A stretch of 64,000 bases of DNA from Candidatus Sphingomonas phytovorans (GCA_029202385.1 CP119314.1:3288501-3352500); one strand, 5' to 3'; shown: positions 51,383-61,619, numbered from the stretch's first letter. Numbers and translations are program-made. The notes: generated by a model from the sequence alone, not told the origin.

Positions 51383-52590
51383 GCGACATCGCCATTGGAT
51401 CAACGGGCGCGGACGGCACGTTCAGCGCGCGCACGGTCATATTGATTCTCGCGATCGGTATCCTGGGCTTTATCGGCACGCTGGTGCTCGGCGCCTATGC
51501 ACCCGACCTGCGATCGGGACGTAACGGTGGCGGCCATGCCCTTTCGACCGCCGCGACCGGTTTCAACGGGCTTGTTCGACTGGCCGAGGCGACCGGGCGC
51601 CATCCCCAGGTGGCACGCGATATCCATCGCCTGGACACCGAAGATCTCGTGGTGCTGACGCCCGAGTCCGGTACAATCAATCTCTTCCCCATACTCAGCC
51701 AGCGATCGGCAAAGGTTACACTCGTCGTCCTGCCGAAATGGCAGACCGTAGGAGACCCGGAACGGACCGGCTGGGTCCATTACAAGGGTCTGAAGCCGTC
51801 TTCCGATCCCGGGGGTGTCCTCGCGCCCAAGGAAGAGATCGAGGTCGCCCGCCACCGGAGCGGAGGCGTGCCGCTTGTCACGTCGCCCGAGCTCCCGCGG
51901 ACCATTCGCTTCACGGCGCCAAGACCGCTTCAAACGATTTCGGGTGCCAGTCTCACCCCGCTGGTCACCGACCCGCAGGGCCGCATCGTCCTCGCCAAGC
52001 TGACTGACCGCCCGCTCTATGTCCTCGCCGATCCCGACCTGCTGTCGAACATCGGGATGGCTGACGCGCGTCAGGCCGCTTCAGCGCTCGATCTGCTCGA
52101 CTGGCTGAACTCAAACGAGGCGACATCGATCTATTTCGACGTCACGCTGAACGGCTTCGGCCGCTCGCCAAGCCCGCTCAAGCTGGCCTTCGACCCGCCC
52201 TTCCTTGCGATGACCCTTGCGATCGCCATCGCCGTTTTCCTCGCGGCATGGCAGGGCGCGGTGCGGTTCGGATCGCCGCGTCGGCGCGCGCGTGCGATCG
52301 CCTTCGGCAAGGTCGCGCTGATCGACAACGCCGCCGCGCTGGTCCGAAAGGCCGGCCGTTATGCCATGCTCGGCAATCGTTATGCCGACATGACCCGGGA
52401 GCGGGCCAGCACGATCTTCGGCGCCCCGGCGCATTTGCGCGACGGCGCCCTCGACGCCCACCTCGACGGGCTTGGACGCCAGCCACGCTTCAGCGACCTG
52501 GCCCAGGCCGCGCGGGACGCGCGCGACCGGCATTCAGTGCTTTCCGCAGCGCAGGCGCTGCATCAATGGTTATGGGAGAAGAACAGGTGA
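51379..52590 (+). CDS. DUF4350-family membrane protein
   Basis: This 403-residue protein has an N-terminal membrane helix (about 18-40), a periplasmic DUF4350 domain with a Rossmann-like pattern ([32 protein letters not shown]), a second membrane helix (about 270-290) and a cytoplasmic tail with helical segments. In the known operon type the DUF4350 protein is membrane-anchored next to the MoxR ATPase. The end overlaps the MoxR start as GTGA. Confidence 0.82.
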   Translation: MSDIAIGSTGADGTFSARTVILILAIGILGFIGTLVLGAYAPDLRSGRNGGGHALSTAATGFNGLVRLAEATGRHPQVARDIHRLDTEDLVVLTPESGTINLFPILSQRSAKVTLVVLPKWQTVGDPERTGWVHYKGLKPSSDPGGVLAPKEEIEVARHRSGGVPLVTSPELPRTIRFTAPRPLQTISGASLTPLVTDPQGRIVLAKLTDRPLYVLADPDLLSNIGMADARQAASALDLLDWLNSNEATSIYFDVTLNGFGRSPSPLKLAFDPPFLAMTLAIAIAVFLAAWQGAVRFGSPRRRARAIAFGKVALIDNAAALVRKAGRYAMLGNRYADMTRERASTIFGAPAHLRDGALDAHLDGLGRQPRFSDLAQAARDARDRHSVLSAAQALHQWLWEKNR

Positions 52591-53540
52591 CGACTGACGA
52601 GGTGCGCGCGCTCGCGGAAGCGATACGGGTCGAGATCGGCAAGGCGGTGGTCGGGCAGGAAGCCAGCGTCGACCTGATGCTCGTTGCCCTGTTCTCCGGC
52701 GGCCACATCCTGCTGGAGGGTCCTCCCGGTACCGCCAAGACCCTGCTTGCGCGCAGCTTCGCCGAAGTGATCGGGCTCGATTTCGGACGAATCCAGTTCA
52801 CGCCAGATCTCATGCCGGGCGATATCATCGGCGCGAACCTGTTCAATTTCCAAACATCGACCTTCACCCTTACCCGCGGGCCGATCTTCACTGATCTGCT
52901 GCTGGCCGACGAAATCAATCGAGCACCGCCCAAGACGCAAGCCGCCCTGCTCGAAGCGATGCAGGAACGCACCGTGACGATCGACGGGGAAAGCCTGGCG
53001 CTCGGCAACCGTTTCATGGTCGTCGCGACGCAGAACCCGATCGAACAGCAAGGCGTGTATCCGCTGCCCGAAGCGCAGCTCGATCGTTTCCTGTTCAAGC
53101 AGGCGGTCGATTATCCTTCAGCCGAGGAGGAACGCCGCATCGTGGCACGGCACGGCGCGCACCCGGCAATGACGCCAGCCGATTGGGGCGTGGAAAAGCG
53201 CGCGGATGCGGCGACGATCGACGCGGCCGTCACGGCGGTTGCGGGCATAAGGCTGGTCGACGAGGTGATCGACTATATCACCGCCCTGATCCGCGCGACG
53301 CGCGACGTGGCCGACCTGGAAAGCGGCGCGAGCCCGCGCGCCGGCGCCATGCTGGCAGGCGCGGCGCGCGCGCGCGCGGCGATCGACGGACGTGATTTCG
53401 TGCTTCCGGACGATGTGAAGGCTCTGGCTCCGGCCCTGCTGCGCCACCGCCTCATCCTGTCGCCGGCGGCCGAGATCGACGGGCGATCGATCGAGGATGT
53501 CCTGCTCGGCATCATCGAGGCCATCGAGGCGCCCCGTTGA
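52587..53540 (+). CDS. MoxR-family AAA+ ATPase
   Basis: This 317-residue ATPase has Walker A GPPGTAKT at 45-52, Walker [17 protein letters not shown], sensor 1 [13 protein letters not shown] and sensor 2 near [16 protein letters not shown]. MoxR proteins act as chaperone-like remodelers that assemble or activate partner proteins, often through von Willebrand A or DUF58 partners, as here with the next gene. GTG 52587 is preferred: GGAGAAG lies 6 nt upstream and it overlaps the previous stop as GTGA. ATGs at 52566 and 52572 are alternatives. Confidence 0.92.
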   Translation: MTTDEVRALAEAIRVEIGKAVVGQEASVDLMLVALFSGGHILLEGPPGTAKTLLARSFAEVIGLDFGRIQFTPDLMPGDIIGANLFNFQTSTFTLTRGPIFTDLLLADEINRAPPKTQAALLEAMQERTVTIDGESLALGNRFMVVATQNPIEQQGVYPLPEAQLDRFLFKQAVDYPSAEEERRIVARHGAHPAMTPADWGVEKRADAATIDAAVTAVAGIRLVDEVIDYITALIRATRDVADLESGASPRAGAMLAGAARARAAIDGRDFVLPDDVKALAPALLRHRLILSPAAEIDGRSIEDVLLGIIEAIEAPR

Positions 53541-54847
53541 TCTACCCGACGCGCGCGGCGGTCGTGGCGGCGGCGGCGGGTGCGCCCGTCGCGCTGCTGA
53601 TCGCCGTCCTTCTGCCGTCGCGCTGGTATGCAGGGCTTGCGTGGCCGGTCGCGGTGCTGATCCTTACCCTGATCGATGCCTTTTCCGGCGCGCGCAAGGG
53701 TGCCGCAAGGCTTGAAGCCATCCCCAGTGTCTGCGTCGGCGCGACAGTGGATGCGACAATCAGCGTCGTGCTTGACGGTGAGAGGCCGCCCCGATCCGCC
53801 GAGATCGCGGTCGCCACCGGCCCGCTGCTTGCCGTCGAAGACGATGGACGGCTACGGATAGCACTGGAGAACGGGCGCGGGGCGGCACTGCTGCCCCTGA
53901 CGGCGGTACGGCGCGGGCTGGGCCGGATCGACCGATTGTGGCTGCGCTGGCGCGGCCCCTTCGGCCTAGCCTGGAAGCAGCGCGAGGTGCCGCTTGACGC
54001 GACCTTCCCGATCATCCCCGATATCCGCCCGGTGCGCGAACGCGGCGCCCAGATCTTCCAGCGGCACGCCCTGCAAGGCCTGATCGCGCAGATCGATCGC
54101 GGCGACGGTGCCGATTTCGACGCGCTGGTCGAATTCCGGTCGGGCATGGACAGGCGGGCGATCGACTGGAAGCAATCGGCGCGGCACGTGAAGCTGCACG
54201 CCAAGGAATACCGGACTGAGCGCAACAACCAGATCGTCTTCGCAGTCGATGCGGGGCGCCAGATGACCGAGCCGGTCGCGGGCCTGCCCCGCATCGACCG
54301 TGCCGTTTCGGCGATGTTGCTGACGGCATGGGTAGCGCTCAAGCTGGGCGACCGGATCGCACTCCATTCCTTCGATTCGCGCCCGCGCATCGCCAGCGGC
54401 CTGATCTCCGGAACGGCCTCTTTCGCTGAGCTCCAGCGGCTCGCCGCCGGCATCGACTATAGCGGTGAGGAAACCAACTATACCTTCGCCCTGACCACGC
54501 TCGCCACGCAGCTCAACCGGCGATCGATGATCGTCCTCTTCACCGAATTCACCGACCTGACCACCGCCGAGTTCCTGGTTCGCGCCGCCGCGCGGATCGT
54601 GAAGACCCATCTGCTGCTGATCGTCGTGCTGCGCGACGAGGAAGCCGAGGCGATCGCCGACCGCGCACCGCAAAGCGCCGACGACGTGACCCGCGCGGTG
54701 ACCGCGGCGGCGCTGCTCAAGGACCGCCGGATCGTCATGACGCGGTTGCGGCATCTCGGGGTGCATCTGATCGAGAGCGAGCACGACAAGGTCAGCGAGC
54801 GGCTCGTCGAAGGCTATATCGATCTCAAGCGGAGGAACCTGTTGTGA
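53537..54847 (+). CDS. DUF58-domain protein (vWA-like), MoxR partner
   Basis: This 436-residue protein has two N-terminal membrane helices (about 5-50), a beta-rich linker and a DUF58 domain. [20 protein letters not shown] is the DUF58 signature, followed by a von Willebrand A-like fold with [16 protein letters not shown], where a metal-site DxSxS pattern is altered (DAGRQ). It is expected to be remodelled by MoxR. It starts at TTG 53537, overlapping the MoxR stop as TTGA, and ends overlapping the SpoIIM-like start as GTGA. Confidence 0.88.
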   Translation: MIYPTRAAVVAAAAGAPVALLIAVLLPSRWYAGLAWPVAVLILTLIDAFSGARKGAARLEAIPSVCVGATVDATISVVLDGERPPRSAEIAVATGPLLAVEDDGRLRIALENGRGAALLPLTAVRRGLGRIDRLWLRWRGPFGLAWKQREVPLDATFPIIPDIRPVRERGAQIFQRHALQGLIAQIDRGDGADFDALVEFRSGMDRRAIDWKQSARHVKLHAKEYRTERNNQIVFAVDAGRQMTEPVAGLPRIDRAVSAMLLTAWVALKLGDRIALHSFDSRPRIASGLISGTASFAELQRLAAGIDYSGEETNYTFALTTLATQLNRRSMIVLFTEFTDLTTAEFLVRAAARIVKTHLLLIVVLRDEEAEAIADRAPQSADDVTRAVTAAALLKDRRIVMTRLRHLGVHLIESEHDKVSERLVEGYIDLKRRNLL

Positions 54848-55881
54848 CCTCGCCAGGCACCACCCGCAAGCAGGGCCGGTCATCGGCCTTTGTCGATGCG
54901 CAGCCAGTGCTGGTCAACGCCAGCCGTTTCCGCAAGGTGCATTCAGCGGACTGGGAACGGCTCGACCAGCTTGTGACCCGGTGCGAGAAGCGGTCGGTGC
55001 GGGCGCTGTCCGACGACGACCTGCTTGCCCTGCCCCTGCTCTATCGCTCGGCATTGTCGACCCTGTCGGTGGCGCGGGAGACATCGCTCGACCGGTCGCT
55101 GGTTGCCTATCTCGAGCAACTCTGCGCCCGCGCCTATTTCCAGATCTACGGCGTCCCGACCTCGGCGCTGCGCCAGCTTGCCCATTTCTTCGCTCACGGC
55201 TGGCCCCACGCCGTGAAATCCCTGTGGCGGGAAACGCTCATCGCGCTGTTGCTGACCGTGGCGGGCGCGGTGGTCGGCTATCTGCTGGTCGTCAGCGACC
55301 CGACCTGGTTCTACGGCATTGTCGGCGACGGCATGGCGAACGGGCGCGATCCGACCGCTTCGGCGGCAGCGTTGAAGGCGACGCTCTACGACAACAAGGA
55401 GGAGCTGCTCGCGACCTTCGCGACCTTCCTGTTCACGCACAATGCCCAGATCGCGATCTTCTCCTTCGCCCTTGGTTTTGCCTTTGCGGTGCCGACAGCG
55501 ATGCTGATCATCTATAACGGCCTGATGCTCGGGGCGATGATGGCGGTATTCGCGTCGAAGGGACTCGGTTTCGAATTCGCCGGCTGGCTGACGATCCACG
55601 GCACGACCGAGATGTTCGCGATCATCCTCTCCGGCGCGGCCGGTTTCCGCGTCGGCACCGCCATCGCCTTTCCGGGCCGCCTCGCGCGCGGCGATTCCGT
55701 CGTCAACGCCGGGCGCGCCGGCGCGGTCGCCATGGGTGGCGCGGTGGTCATGCTGGCGATCGCCGGCCTGCTGGAGGGTATCGGCCGCCAGACGGTAACG
55801 GGGGATATCACCCGCTATGCGATCGGGCTTGCCATGCTCGCGGGCTGGCTCGTCTATTTCTATCTGCCGAGGCGCACCTGA
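54844..55881 (+). CDS. SpoIIM-like (stage II sporulation protein M) membrane protein
   Basis: This 345-residue protein has a soluble helical N-terminus (about 1-110) and about five to six membrane helices. FLFTHNAQIAIFSFALGFAF and TIHGTTEMFAIILSGAAGFR are the hallmarks of the SpoIIM/DUF95 family (PF01944). In non-spore formers it is a fixed member of the MoxR/DUF58 operon; its role is unknown. It starts at GTG 54844 and its stop overlaps the next ATG by one base (TGATG). Confidence 0.88.
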   Translation: MTSPGTTRKQGRSSAFVDAQPVLVNASRFRKVHSADWERLDQLVTRCEKRSVRALSDDDLLALPLLYRSALSTLSVARETSLDRSLVAYLEQLCARAYFQIYGVPTSALRQLAHFFAHGWPHAVKSLWRETLIALLLTVAGAVVGYLLVVSDPTWFYGIVGDGMANGRDPTASAAALKATLYDNKEELLATFATFLFTHNAQIAIFSFALGFAFAVPTAMLIIYNGLMLGAMMAVFASKGLGFEFAGWLTIHGTTEMFAIILSGAAGFRVGTAIAFPGRLARGDSVVNAGRAGAVAMGGAVVMLAIAGLLEGIGRQTVTGDITRYAIGLAMLAGWLVYFYLPRRT

Positions 55882-56756
55882 TGCGCTGGCCTTTCCGCAA
55901 GGGGCCACGCCTCCCCAAATCGCTCCGCCGCAATTTCGTGACGCCGGAGGGCGTCGACCTGCAGCTCGAGCTGGGCGGCGCCGGCGTACGCGGCGCGGCG
56001 TTCATGCTGGATGCCATCGCGATCCTGACGGTGCTGGTCATGTCGACCACCATCATCGTCCTCCTGCTCTTCACCTCCAGCAAGTCGAGTGCGCTAGAAA
56101 TCTTGTGGATGATCGGCTTCTTCATCCTGCGCAACGGCTGGTTCGCGCTCTTCGAAATGGGCGGCCGGGGCGCGACGCCGGGCAAGCGGCTGATGGGCCT
56201 GCGCGTGGTGGCGCGTGACGGGGCGCGGTTGACTGGCGGCGCCGTGCTGGCGCGCAACGCCATGCGTGAGATCGAGGTATTTCTGCCGCTGTCCTTCCTG
56301 GCGATACAATCGGCGCAGGGCCAGGCGGACGGGTTCCTTGTCCTGTTCGCGCTCAGCTGGAGCGGGATCTTCCTGTTCTTCCCGCTGTTCAATCGCGATC
56401 GGCTCCGGGTCGGGGACCTGATCGCGGGGACCTGGGTCGTGCGCACGACCAGCGGTACGCTTGGTGATGATCTGGGCGGAGAAATCTCGCGGCAGCGCCG
56501 TAGCTTCAGCGAGGCAGCGCTCAGCCTGTACGGTATCTACGAGCTCCAGACGCTGGAAGACGTGCTCCGGGGCGGGCGCGACGACGCGATCGCGACCGTG
56601 GCGGCGACGATCCGGCGCAAGGCTGACATCCCCGACGATGGCGACGATTACCGGTTCCTGTCGGACTATTACGCGGCATTGTGCGCCAGGCTGGAACGGG
56701 GCCTGATGGTCGGTCAGCGCCGCGCGGACAAATTCGGGAGCGCCCGCACGCGATAA
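55881..56756 (+). CDS. RDD-family membrane protein, last gene of MoxR operon
   Basis: This 291-residue protein has an RDD domain: GVRGAAFMLDAIAILTVLVM with the R and D residues, TPGKRLMGLRVVARDGARLT, and NRDRLRVGDLIAGTWVV. Three to four membrane helices lie between about 45 and 190, and the C-terminal 90 residues are cytoplasmic and helical. RDD proteins are often sodium-linked transporters or pore accessory proteins; here it completes the DUF4129-to-RDD set. It starts at ATG 55881. The thiolase-like gene follows after 73 bp. Confidence 0.87.
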   Translation: MRWPFRKGPRLPKSLRRNFVTPEGVDLQLELGGAGVRGAAFMLDAIAILTVLVMSTTIIVLLLFTSSKSSALEILWMIGFFILRNGWFALFEMGGRGATPGKRLMGLRVVARDGARLTGGAVLARNAMREIEVFLPLSFLAIQSAQGQADGFLVLFALSWSGIFLFFPLFNRDRLRVGDLIAGTWVVRTTSGTLGDDLGGEISRQRRSFSEAALSLYGIYELQTLEDVLRGGRDDAIATVAATIRRKADIPDDGDDYRFLSDYYAALCARLERGLMVGQRRADKFGSARTR

Positions 56757-56829
56757 TCGCCAGCACCCGCAAATTGCCATTCCCCTGCAAACGCGCAACA
56801 CTCGGCCGCGAGAGCCAGGGAGAAGATGT

Positions 56830-58059
56830 TTGGCCTATATATTGGGCGGCTGGCAAAGCGACTTTGCGCGCAACTGGAACCGCGAGGGCATCGATATCGC
56901 CGATGCCTTTGGTGAATCGGTCCGGCACGGGCTTGAGGTAGCAGCGCTCGACGCCGACGAGATCGAAACCGGCCATGTCGGCAATTTCACCGCCGAGCTC
57001 TTCGCCGGGCAGGGCCTGCTGGGCGGCTTCTTCGGCCTGGTCGATCCGGCATGGGACGGACTGCCGACCGCGCGGCACGAAGCCGCCTGCGCCTCGGGCA
57101 GCGTCGCGCTGCTTGCGGCGACGGCCGAGATCGAGGCGGGACGATATGGTCTCGCCTGCGTCGTCGGAATCGAGCAGATGCGCAACGTACCCGGACGGAC
57201 AGCCGCGCAGCATCTCGGCGCGGCGGCGTGGAACGGGCATGAGTTCGCCGATGCCGAATTCGTCTGGCCCCGCGCCTTTTCCGACCTCGCCGAGGAATAT
57301 GACCGGCGGCATGGCCTGAAATACGAACATCTGATGCGCATCGCCGAAATCAATTTCGGTAATGCCAGGCGCAATCCGAATGCCCAGACGCGCAACCATG
57401 TCTTCACGCCCGCGCATTTCACGGCTGACGACGAGGTCAATCCGGTGGTCGAGGGCCGCACGCGGAAAATGGATTGCGGGCAGGTGACGGACGGTGCGGC
57501 GGTGGTGTTCCTCGCCTCGCCGGAACGCGCCGCCGACTATGCCCGCAAGCGCGGCGTGCCGCTTGAGAGCCTGGCGCGAATAACTGGCTGGGGGCACCGG
57601 TCAGCGCCGATTTCCTATGCGGCGAAAGTGCGGGCAAGCGAGGGCGAGCCCTATGTCTTTCCTCAGGTCCGCCGGGCGATCCTCGACGCACGGGCACGGG
57701 CCGGAGTGACGGACATCGCGGCGATCAACGCGGTCGAGACGCATGACTGCTTCACCGCCACCGAATATATGGCGATCGACCATCTCGGCCTGACCGGACC
57801 CGGCGAATCCTGGCAGGCGATCGAGGACGGGTCGATCGAGATTGGCGGGCGGATGCCGGTCAACCCCTCGGGCGGGCTGATCGGCCTCGGCCATCCGGTC
57901 GGGGCGACGGGGGTTCGGATGCTGCTCGATGCATCGAAGCAGGTGACGGGGGCGGCAGGCGACTATCAGGTCGACGGAGCGAGGCGCGTGCAGACACTCA
58001 ATATCGGTGGATCGACCACCACGACGGTGAGCTTCATTGTCGAGCGCGCTGCTGCATGA
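56830..58059 (+). CDS. Thiolase-like acetyl-CoA acyltransferase
   Basis: This 409-residue protein is a thiolase-fold enzyme of the SCP-x/acetyl-CoA acetyltransferase type. The nucleophilic Cys87 lies in HEAACASGSVALLAA; AVETHDCFTATEY carries the His/Cys segment and NPSGGLIGLGHPVGATG the C-terminal glycine/histidine loop. It could cleave 3-ketoacyl-CoA or condense acyl-CoAs; the chain-length preference is not readable. It starts at TTG 56830, with GGGAGAAG 5 nt upstream; an ATG at 56826 is out of frame. Its stop overlaps the DUF1295 ATG as ATGA, so both are cotranscribed. Confidence 0.88.
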   Translation: MAYILGGWQSDFARNWNREGIDIADAFGESVRHGLEVAALDADEIETGHVGNFTAELFAGQGLLGGFFGLVDPAWDGLPTARHEAACASGSVALLAATAEIEAGRYGLACVVGIEQMRNVPGRTAAQHLGAAAWNGHEFADAEFVWPRAFSDLAEEYDRRHGLKYEHLMRIAEINFGNARRNPNAQTRNHVFTPAHFTADDEVNPVVEGRTRKMDCGQVTDGAAVVFLASPERAADYARKRGVPLESLARITGWGHRSAPISYAAKVRASEGEPYVFPQVRRAILDARARAGVTDIAAINAVETHDCFTATEYMAIDHLGLTGPGESWQAIEDGSIEIGGRMPVNPSGGLIGLGHPVGATGVRMLLDASKQVTGAAGDYQVDGARRVQTLNIGGSTTTTVSFIVERAAA

Positions 58060-58847
58060 ACGCGATCGTCCTGCTCGCCACCAACGCGGCCCTGCTGGTC
58101 GCGCTGTTCGTCCTGCTCTGGCTGGTCTGCCTGAAGACGCGGGACGTGACGCCGATCGACAGCGTCTGGGCACTCGGCATGGTGTTCCTGGCGGCGGCGA
58201 GCTTCCTCCACACCGGCGGCGATCCGACGCGCAAGGCATTGCTGCTCGGGCTGTGCGCCGTGTGGGGCGTTCGCCTGGGCCTTTACCTCCTCTGGCGCTG
58301 GCGCCGCCATGGGCCGGACCGGCGCTATGGCAAGATGTTCGCGATGGTCGAGGAGGCCAAGGGCTGGGGGTTCGCCCGTGCCTCGCTGCTGCTGGTGTTC
58401 GCGACGCAGGCGCCCTTGCTGTTCATCGTCTGCCTGCCGGTGCAGCTTGGGCAGATCGACGCCGGGCCGCCGGTCGGCCTGCTGGGCATGGCCGGTGCAA
58501 GCTTCGCGATCGGCGGAATCCTGTTCGAGAGCGTCGGCGACTGGCAACTGGTTCGCTTCCGCGACGATCCGGCCAATGCCGGCAAGGTGCTGGCGACGGG
58601 GCTATGGCGCTATACGCGACATCCCAATTATTTCGGCGATGCGCTGACCTGGTGGGGGCTCTACCTGATCGCCGCCGAAAGCTGGTCGGGGATATGGGCC
58701 TTGCCCGGGCCGGTGTTGCTGACCTGGACCCTGATGCGATGGTCAGGCGTGCCGACGATCGAGGGGCGGCTGAAACGCAAAAGGGCCGGCTATCAGGATT
58801 ATGTTCGGCGGACGTCGGGGTTCGTGCCGTGGTGGCCGAAGGCTTAA
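58056..58847 (+). CDS. DUF1295/steroid 5-alpha-reductase-like membrane protein
   Basis: This 263-residue protein has about six membrane helices and the DUF1295 pattern: DVTPIDSVWALGMVFLAAAS near the start, GLWRYTRHPNYFGDALTWWG in the centre and RLKRKRAGYQDYVRRTSGFV at the end. The RHPNYFG motif is shared with isoprenylcysteine methyltransferases and steroid 5-alpha reductases, so a reductase or methyltransferase on a lipid-like substrate is plausible. It is coupled to the thiolase-like gene. A long extragenic repeat begins 3 nt after its stop. Confidence 0.85.
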   Translation: MNAIVLLATNAALLVALFVLLWLVCLKTRDVTPIDSVWALGMVFLAAASFLHTGGDPTRKALLLGLCAVWGVRLGLYLLWRWRRHGPDRRYGKMFAMVEEAKGWGFARASLLLVFATQAPLLFIVCLPVQLGQIDAGPPVGLLGMAGASFAIGGILFESVGDWQLVRFRDDPANAGKVLATGLWRYTRHPNYFGDALTWWGLYLIAAESWSGIWALPGPVLLTWTLMRWSGVPTIEGRLKRKRAGYQDYVRRTSGFVPWWPKA

Positions 58848-58850
58848 GTC

Positions 58851-58991
58851 CTTCTCCCCTTGTGGGAGATGGAGGGAGGAGCGAAGCGACGGAGGGATGA
58901 GGGGATGAGGTTCGGGACAATCGAGTGTCCCCCTCACCCTTCCCATCGCAAGAGCGATGGGCCCCTTCCCTCTCCCACAAGGGGAGAGGGA
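58851..58991. repeat. Two-hairpin extragenic repeat, copy 2, with inverted partner
   Basis: At 58931-58991, CCCATCGC-AAGA-GCGATGGG and then a GGGGAGAGGG-closed stem repeat the layout seen at 9970-10033. The first stem differs between copies by paired changes, so pairing is kept. An inverted partner (CTTCTCCCCTTGTGGGAGA) lies at 58851. The whole element fills the gap between two convergent genes and could end transcription from both sides. Confidence 0.78.
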
Positions 58992-58993
58992 GT

Positions 58994-60460
58994 TTAGAGT
59001 GATACTCTCAAAGCCGCCCGCTCCGCCCAATGCGCATGGGTGCCGCTGCAGATCTTGTGCGGCAGCGCGATGCGGCAGATCGGGCCTTCAGCGAATTTCT
59101 TGCAATCGATCAGCACGCATTCGGACGTGCCGCGATTCTCATCGATGACGAAGCTCACCAGATAACCATCATCCTCATCGATCGCGTTACTGCGCGGTGC
59201 AAACGGGGCTTCGCTGGCATAGCGACCAGCTTCCAGCATCACCTCCCAGGATTGTCCCGTCTCAAGGTCGTGCTTGACGAAGCCATTGAACAGGAACCAG
59301 CCGGGTTTCGACGTGGTCGAGTAGATATAGCGGTGCTTCCGCCCCGCCACACGCTGGTTGATCATGCCGAATTCGAGGATGCGGTCGTCAAGCCGCTCCT
59401 CGCGCGTCGTGCCGTCGGCCAGGTTGAAGCGCCAGCGGTGGAGCTTCGGACGGAAGCTGTGCTCGTCGACATAGGCCATGAGGTGCCCATAGCCGTCGGC
59501 ATTCTCCAGCGGCGCGGGCGTCGGATTTTCCTGGAAATAGCCATCCATCACCACCTCGTCGCCCTCCTCATAGGCGTTGAGGAAATGGAGGACATAGGTC
59601 GGCGCCGCCGCGAACCAGCGGATCTCGTCGGTACCACCACGACGCGGGATCAACGCGAAGCGCGCCGGCACACCCTCGTGCAGGCGCGCGGCGTGGATAT
59701 CGCGCTTGAGCAACTCGGCATCCCAGAACACCGGCAGGTCGTTCACGATCGACCAGTTTTCCGAAAAGGTCATGTCGTGCGGCAGGCGCGGGCCCGGCAG
59801 CGGTACCGGAATATAATGGGCCAGCCGCCCGTCGCGATCGACCACGCCGTAATGCATGAAGGGTGCGTGCTTCGAGTAATTGAAGAACATCAGCTCCCCG
59901 GTGCGGTCGTCCACCTTGGGATGCGCCGAGATGCCGTCGAGAGGAACCCAGGGCGCCATGCCGTGCTGCTCGAGCGTCTCGGGATCGAGCACATAGCCTT
60001 CGCCGCATTGATAGAAGGTCGAGATCGCCTTGCCCGCATGGACGATGATGTCGGTGCTGCTGCTGTCCTTGAGCGATCCATGCGCGCCGAAGCCGGGGCG
60101 CAGCGACGTGCCCGCACGATCGGCCAGCCCACCCCAGAGCGACCCGCCCTCTTCCTGCTCAGCCTGAAAGCAGCGGGTGCGCACGAAACGGTTGCGATAC
60201 GAGGCGGTGCCGTTGCGGAAATCGATCTGGTGAATCATCCCGTCCCCATCGAAGGGATGATAGCGGCCAAGTGGCTGGTGAAGCTGGTTCTCGGTATTGC
60301 GCAGATAGACGCCGTCGATATCGTCCGGGATCGCGCCCTCGATCACCTCCAGATCGACCGCCGTCACTTCCTCATGCAGCGGCGTCCAGGCGCCGTTGAG
60401 ATAGGGATGATTGCTCGGGCGCAGCGAACCCTTCATGGGCGCACGGTCGATGATCTGCAT
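58994..60460 (-). CDS. Carotenoid oxygenase (lignostilbene dioxygenase type)
   Basis: This 488-residue enzyme is a seven-bladed propeller of the carotenoid cleavage family, which uses non-haem Fe(II) held by four His. Candidate ligands can be read in GISAHPKVDD, LPHDMTFSENW, TYVLHFLNAYEEGDEVVMDG and the C-terminal GTHAHW. It should split a double bond in a stilbene or carotenoid-like substrate. ATG 60460 is preferred because GAGGAA lies just upstream; the extra MPWRGTV of the longer frame is unlikely. It is a single gene convergent with the DUF1295 gene. Confidence 0.9.
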   Translation of the reverse strand: MQIIDRAPMKGSLRPSNHPYLNGAWTPLHEEVTAVDLEVIEGAIPDDIDGVYLRNTENQLHQPLGRYHPFDGDGMIHQIDFRNGTASYRNRFVRTRCFQAEQEEGGSLWGGLADRAGTSLRPGFGAHGSLKDSSSTDIIVHAGKAISTFYQCGEGYVLDPETLEQHGMAPWVPLDGISAHPKVDDRTGELMFFNYSKHAPFMHYGVVDRDGRLAHYIPVPLPGPRLPHDMTFSENWSIVNDLPVFWDAELLKRDIHAARLHEGVPARFALIPRRGGTDEIRWFAAAPTYVLHFLNAYEEGDEVVMDGYFQENPTPAPLENADGYGHLMAYVDEHSFRPKLHRWRFNLADGTTREERLDDRILEFGMINQRVAGRKHRYIYSTTSKPGWFLFNGFVKHDLETGQSWEVMLEAGRYASEAPFAPRSNAIDEDDGYLVSFVIDENRGTSECVLIDCKKFAEGPICRIALPHKICSGTHAHWAERAALRVSL

Positions 60461-60525
60461 GACGGTTCCTCTCCACGGCACCTGACATAAGGCAGTCTAA
60501 GCACGGAAATCGGGATCGGCCAGCA

Positions 60526-61416
60526 TCACCGCAGCGGGAGGGTCATATCCTGTTGTCGTCCCGTGCCGTGCACCACCACCTTGTCGGCGAAGAAGTCGAG
60601 CCGGGCGTATGAAGTCTCCTCCGTGTCGAGCATCGCCTTCAGATTGACATAGTGGATGCCGGCACGGGCGCCGTAATTGCCGTCATGGTTGTGGCCGTCG
60701 AGCCAGATCTTCGCTGAAGGATGGCGTTCGAGCAGCGCCATCACCGCGGGCGCATTCCAGAGGTTGTGCTGGTTCTCGGGATAGAGCGGGAAATGGTTGA
60801 AGAGCATTGCCTTCAGGCCGCGCCGGTCGGCCTCGGCAAGCTGAGCGTCAATCCAGCTGAGTTGGACGTCGCCGATGCCACCGTCCCATAACGGCTTGTC
60901 GGCATAGAGCGCAGCGTGGGTGTCCATGCTCTGCTTGAGTTCGGCACTGCCCTCTGGCCATGCGTAGCTGCTGAGATCGTTGCCGTCGGTGACGATGAAC
61001 ATCCAGCCATGCTCGACGAAGCTGTGATAGCGCGCCTTCATGCCGAGCTTGGCGGGGACCAGCAGCTTGTGGGCGTCGTCGATCGAGAATTCGTGATTGC
61101 CCAGCACGAACTGCCAGGGGTGCGTGAGCTTGCGCGCAACCGGCAGCAGCAGATCATAGCTTGCCCAGTCGCGGTCGATGAAGTCGCCAAGATGGACGAC
61201 GAAAGCGAGCCGTTGCCGGTTGAGATCGGCGACAGCGCCGGCGAGCTTGGCCGGCGTGGTGTGATAGAGGCGCTGGCCGCTGTCGGGCTCCACCGCATAT
61301 TGCGCGTCGGCGATAGCGCCGATGCTGAACAAGGGCCGCTCGGGCTGTCGCGCCGGAGCTGAGCCGGTCATGGCGAGTGCCGCCATCGTCGCCATCACCA
61401 TCGCCCTGCGCATCAT
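60526..61416 (-). CDS. Secreted Mn-dependent ADP-ribose/CDP-alcohol diphosphatase-like phosphoesterase
   Basis: This 296-residue protein has a signal peptide (MMRRAMVMATMAALAMTGSA) and a calcineurin-like metallophosphatase domain. Metal-binding motifs are IADAQYAV, GDFIDRD, LGNHEFS, FNHFPLYPENQ and DGHNHDGNY. IADAQY and the following RLYHTTPAKLAGAV match the ADPRibase-Mn family, which hydrolyses ADP-ribose and CDP-alcohols, although its usual members are eukaryotic. Cleavage of a nucleotide diphosphate in the periplasm is inferred. It lies 65 nt before the carotenoid oxygenase start on the same strand and could share its transcript. Confidence 0.8.
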   Translation of the reverse strand: MMRRAMVMATMAALAMTGSAPARQPERPLFSIGAIADAQYAVEPDSGQRLYHTTPAKLAGAVADLNRQRLAFVVHLGDFIDRDWASYDLLLPVARKLTHPWQFVLGNHEFSIDDAHKLLVPAKLGMKARYHSFVEHGWMFIVTDGNDLSSYAWPEGSAELKQSMDTHAALYADKPLWDGGIGDVQLSWIDAQLAEADRRGLKAMLFNHFPLYPENQHNLWNAPAVMALLERHPSAKIWLDGHNHDGNYGARAGIHYVNLKAMLDTEETSYARLDFFADKVVVHGTGRQQDMTLPLR

Positions 61417-61619
61417 CCACTCCCGCCAGCAAAGGACGCGGCTTTAGGGAGCCCGCGTTACAGTTGAGCGACGACCTGCATTTCATCCGTACGACTGTCA
61501 CCGCCGGGTCATGGAGCACGCCTAGAGGGGCGAGACTCGTGTGGATTCCAGGGACGGGAGCGACCAATGACCGGCATGCCGCGCCATCGCGCCCCGCCTG
61601 CCCGCGCCGGGCACAGTCG

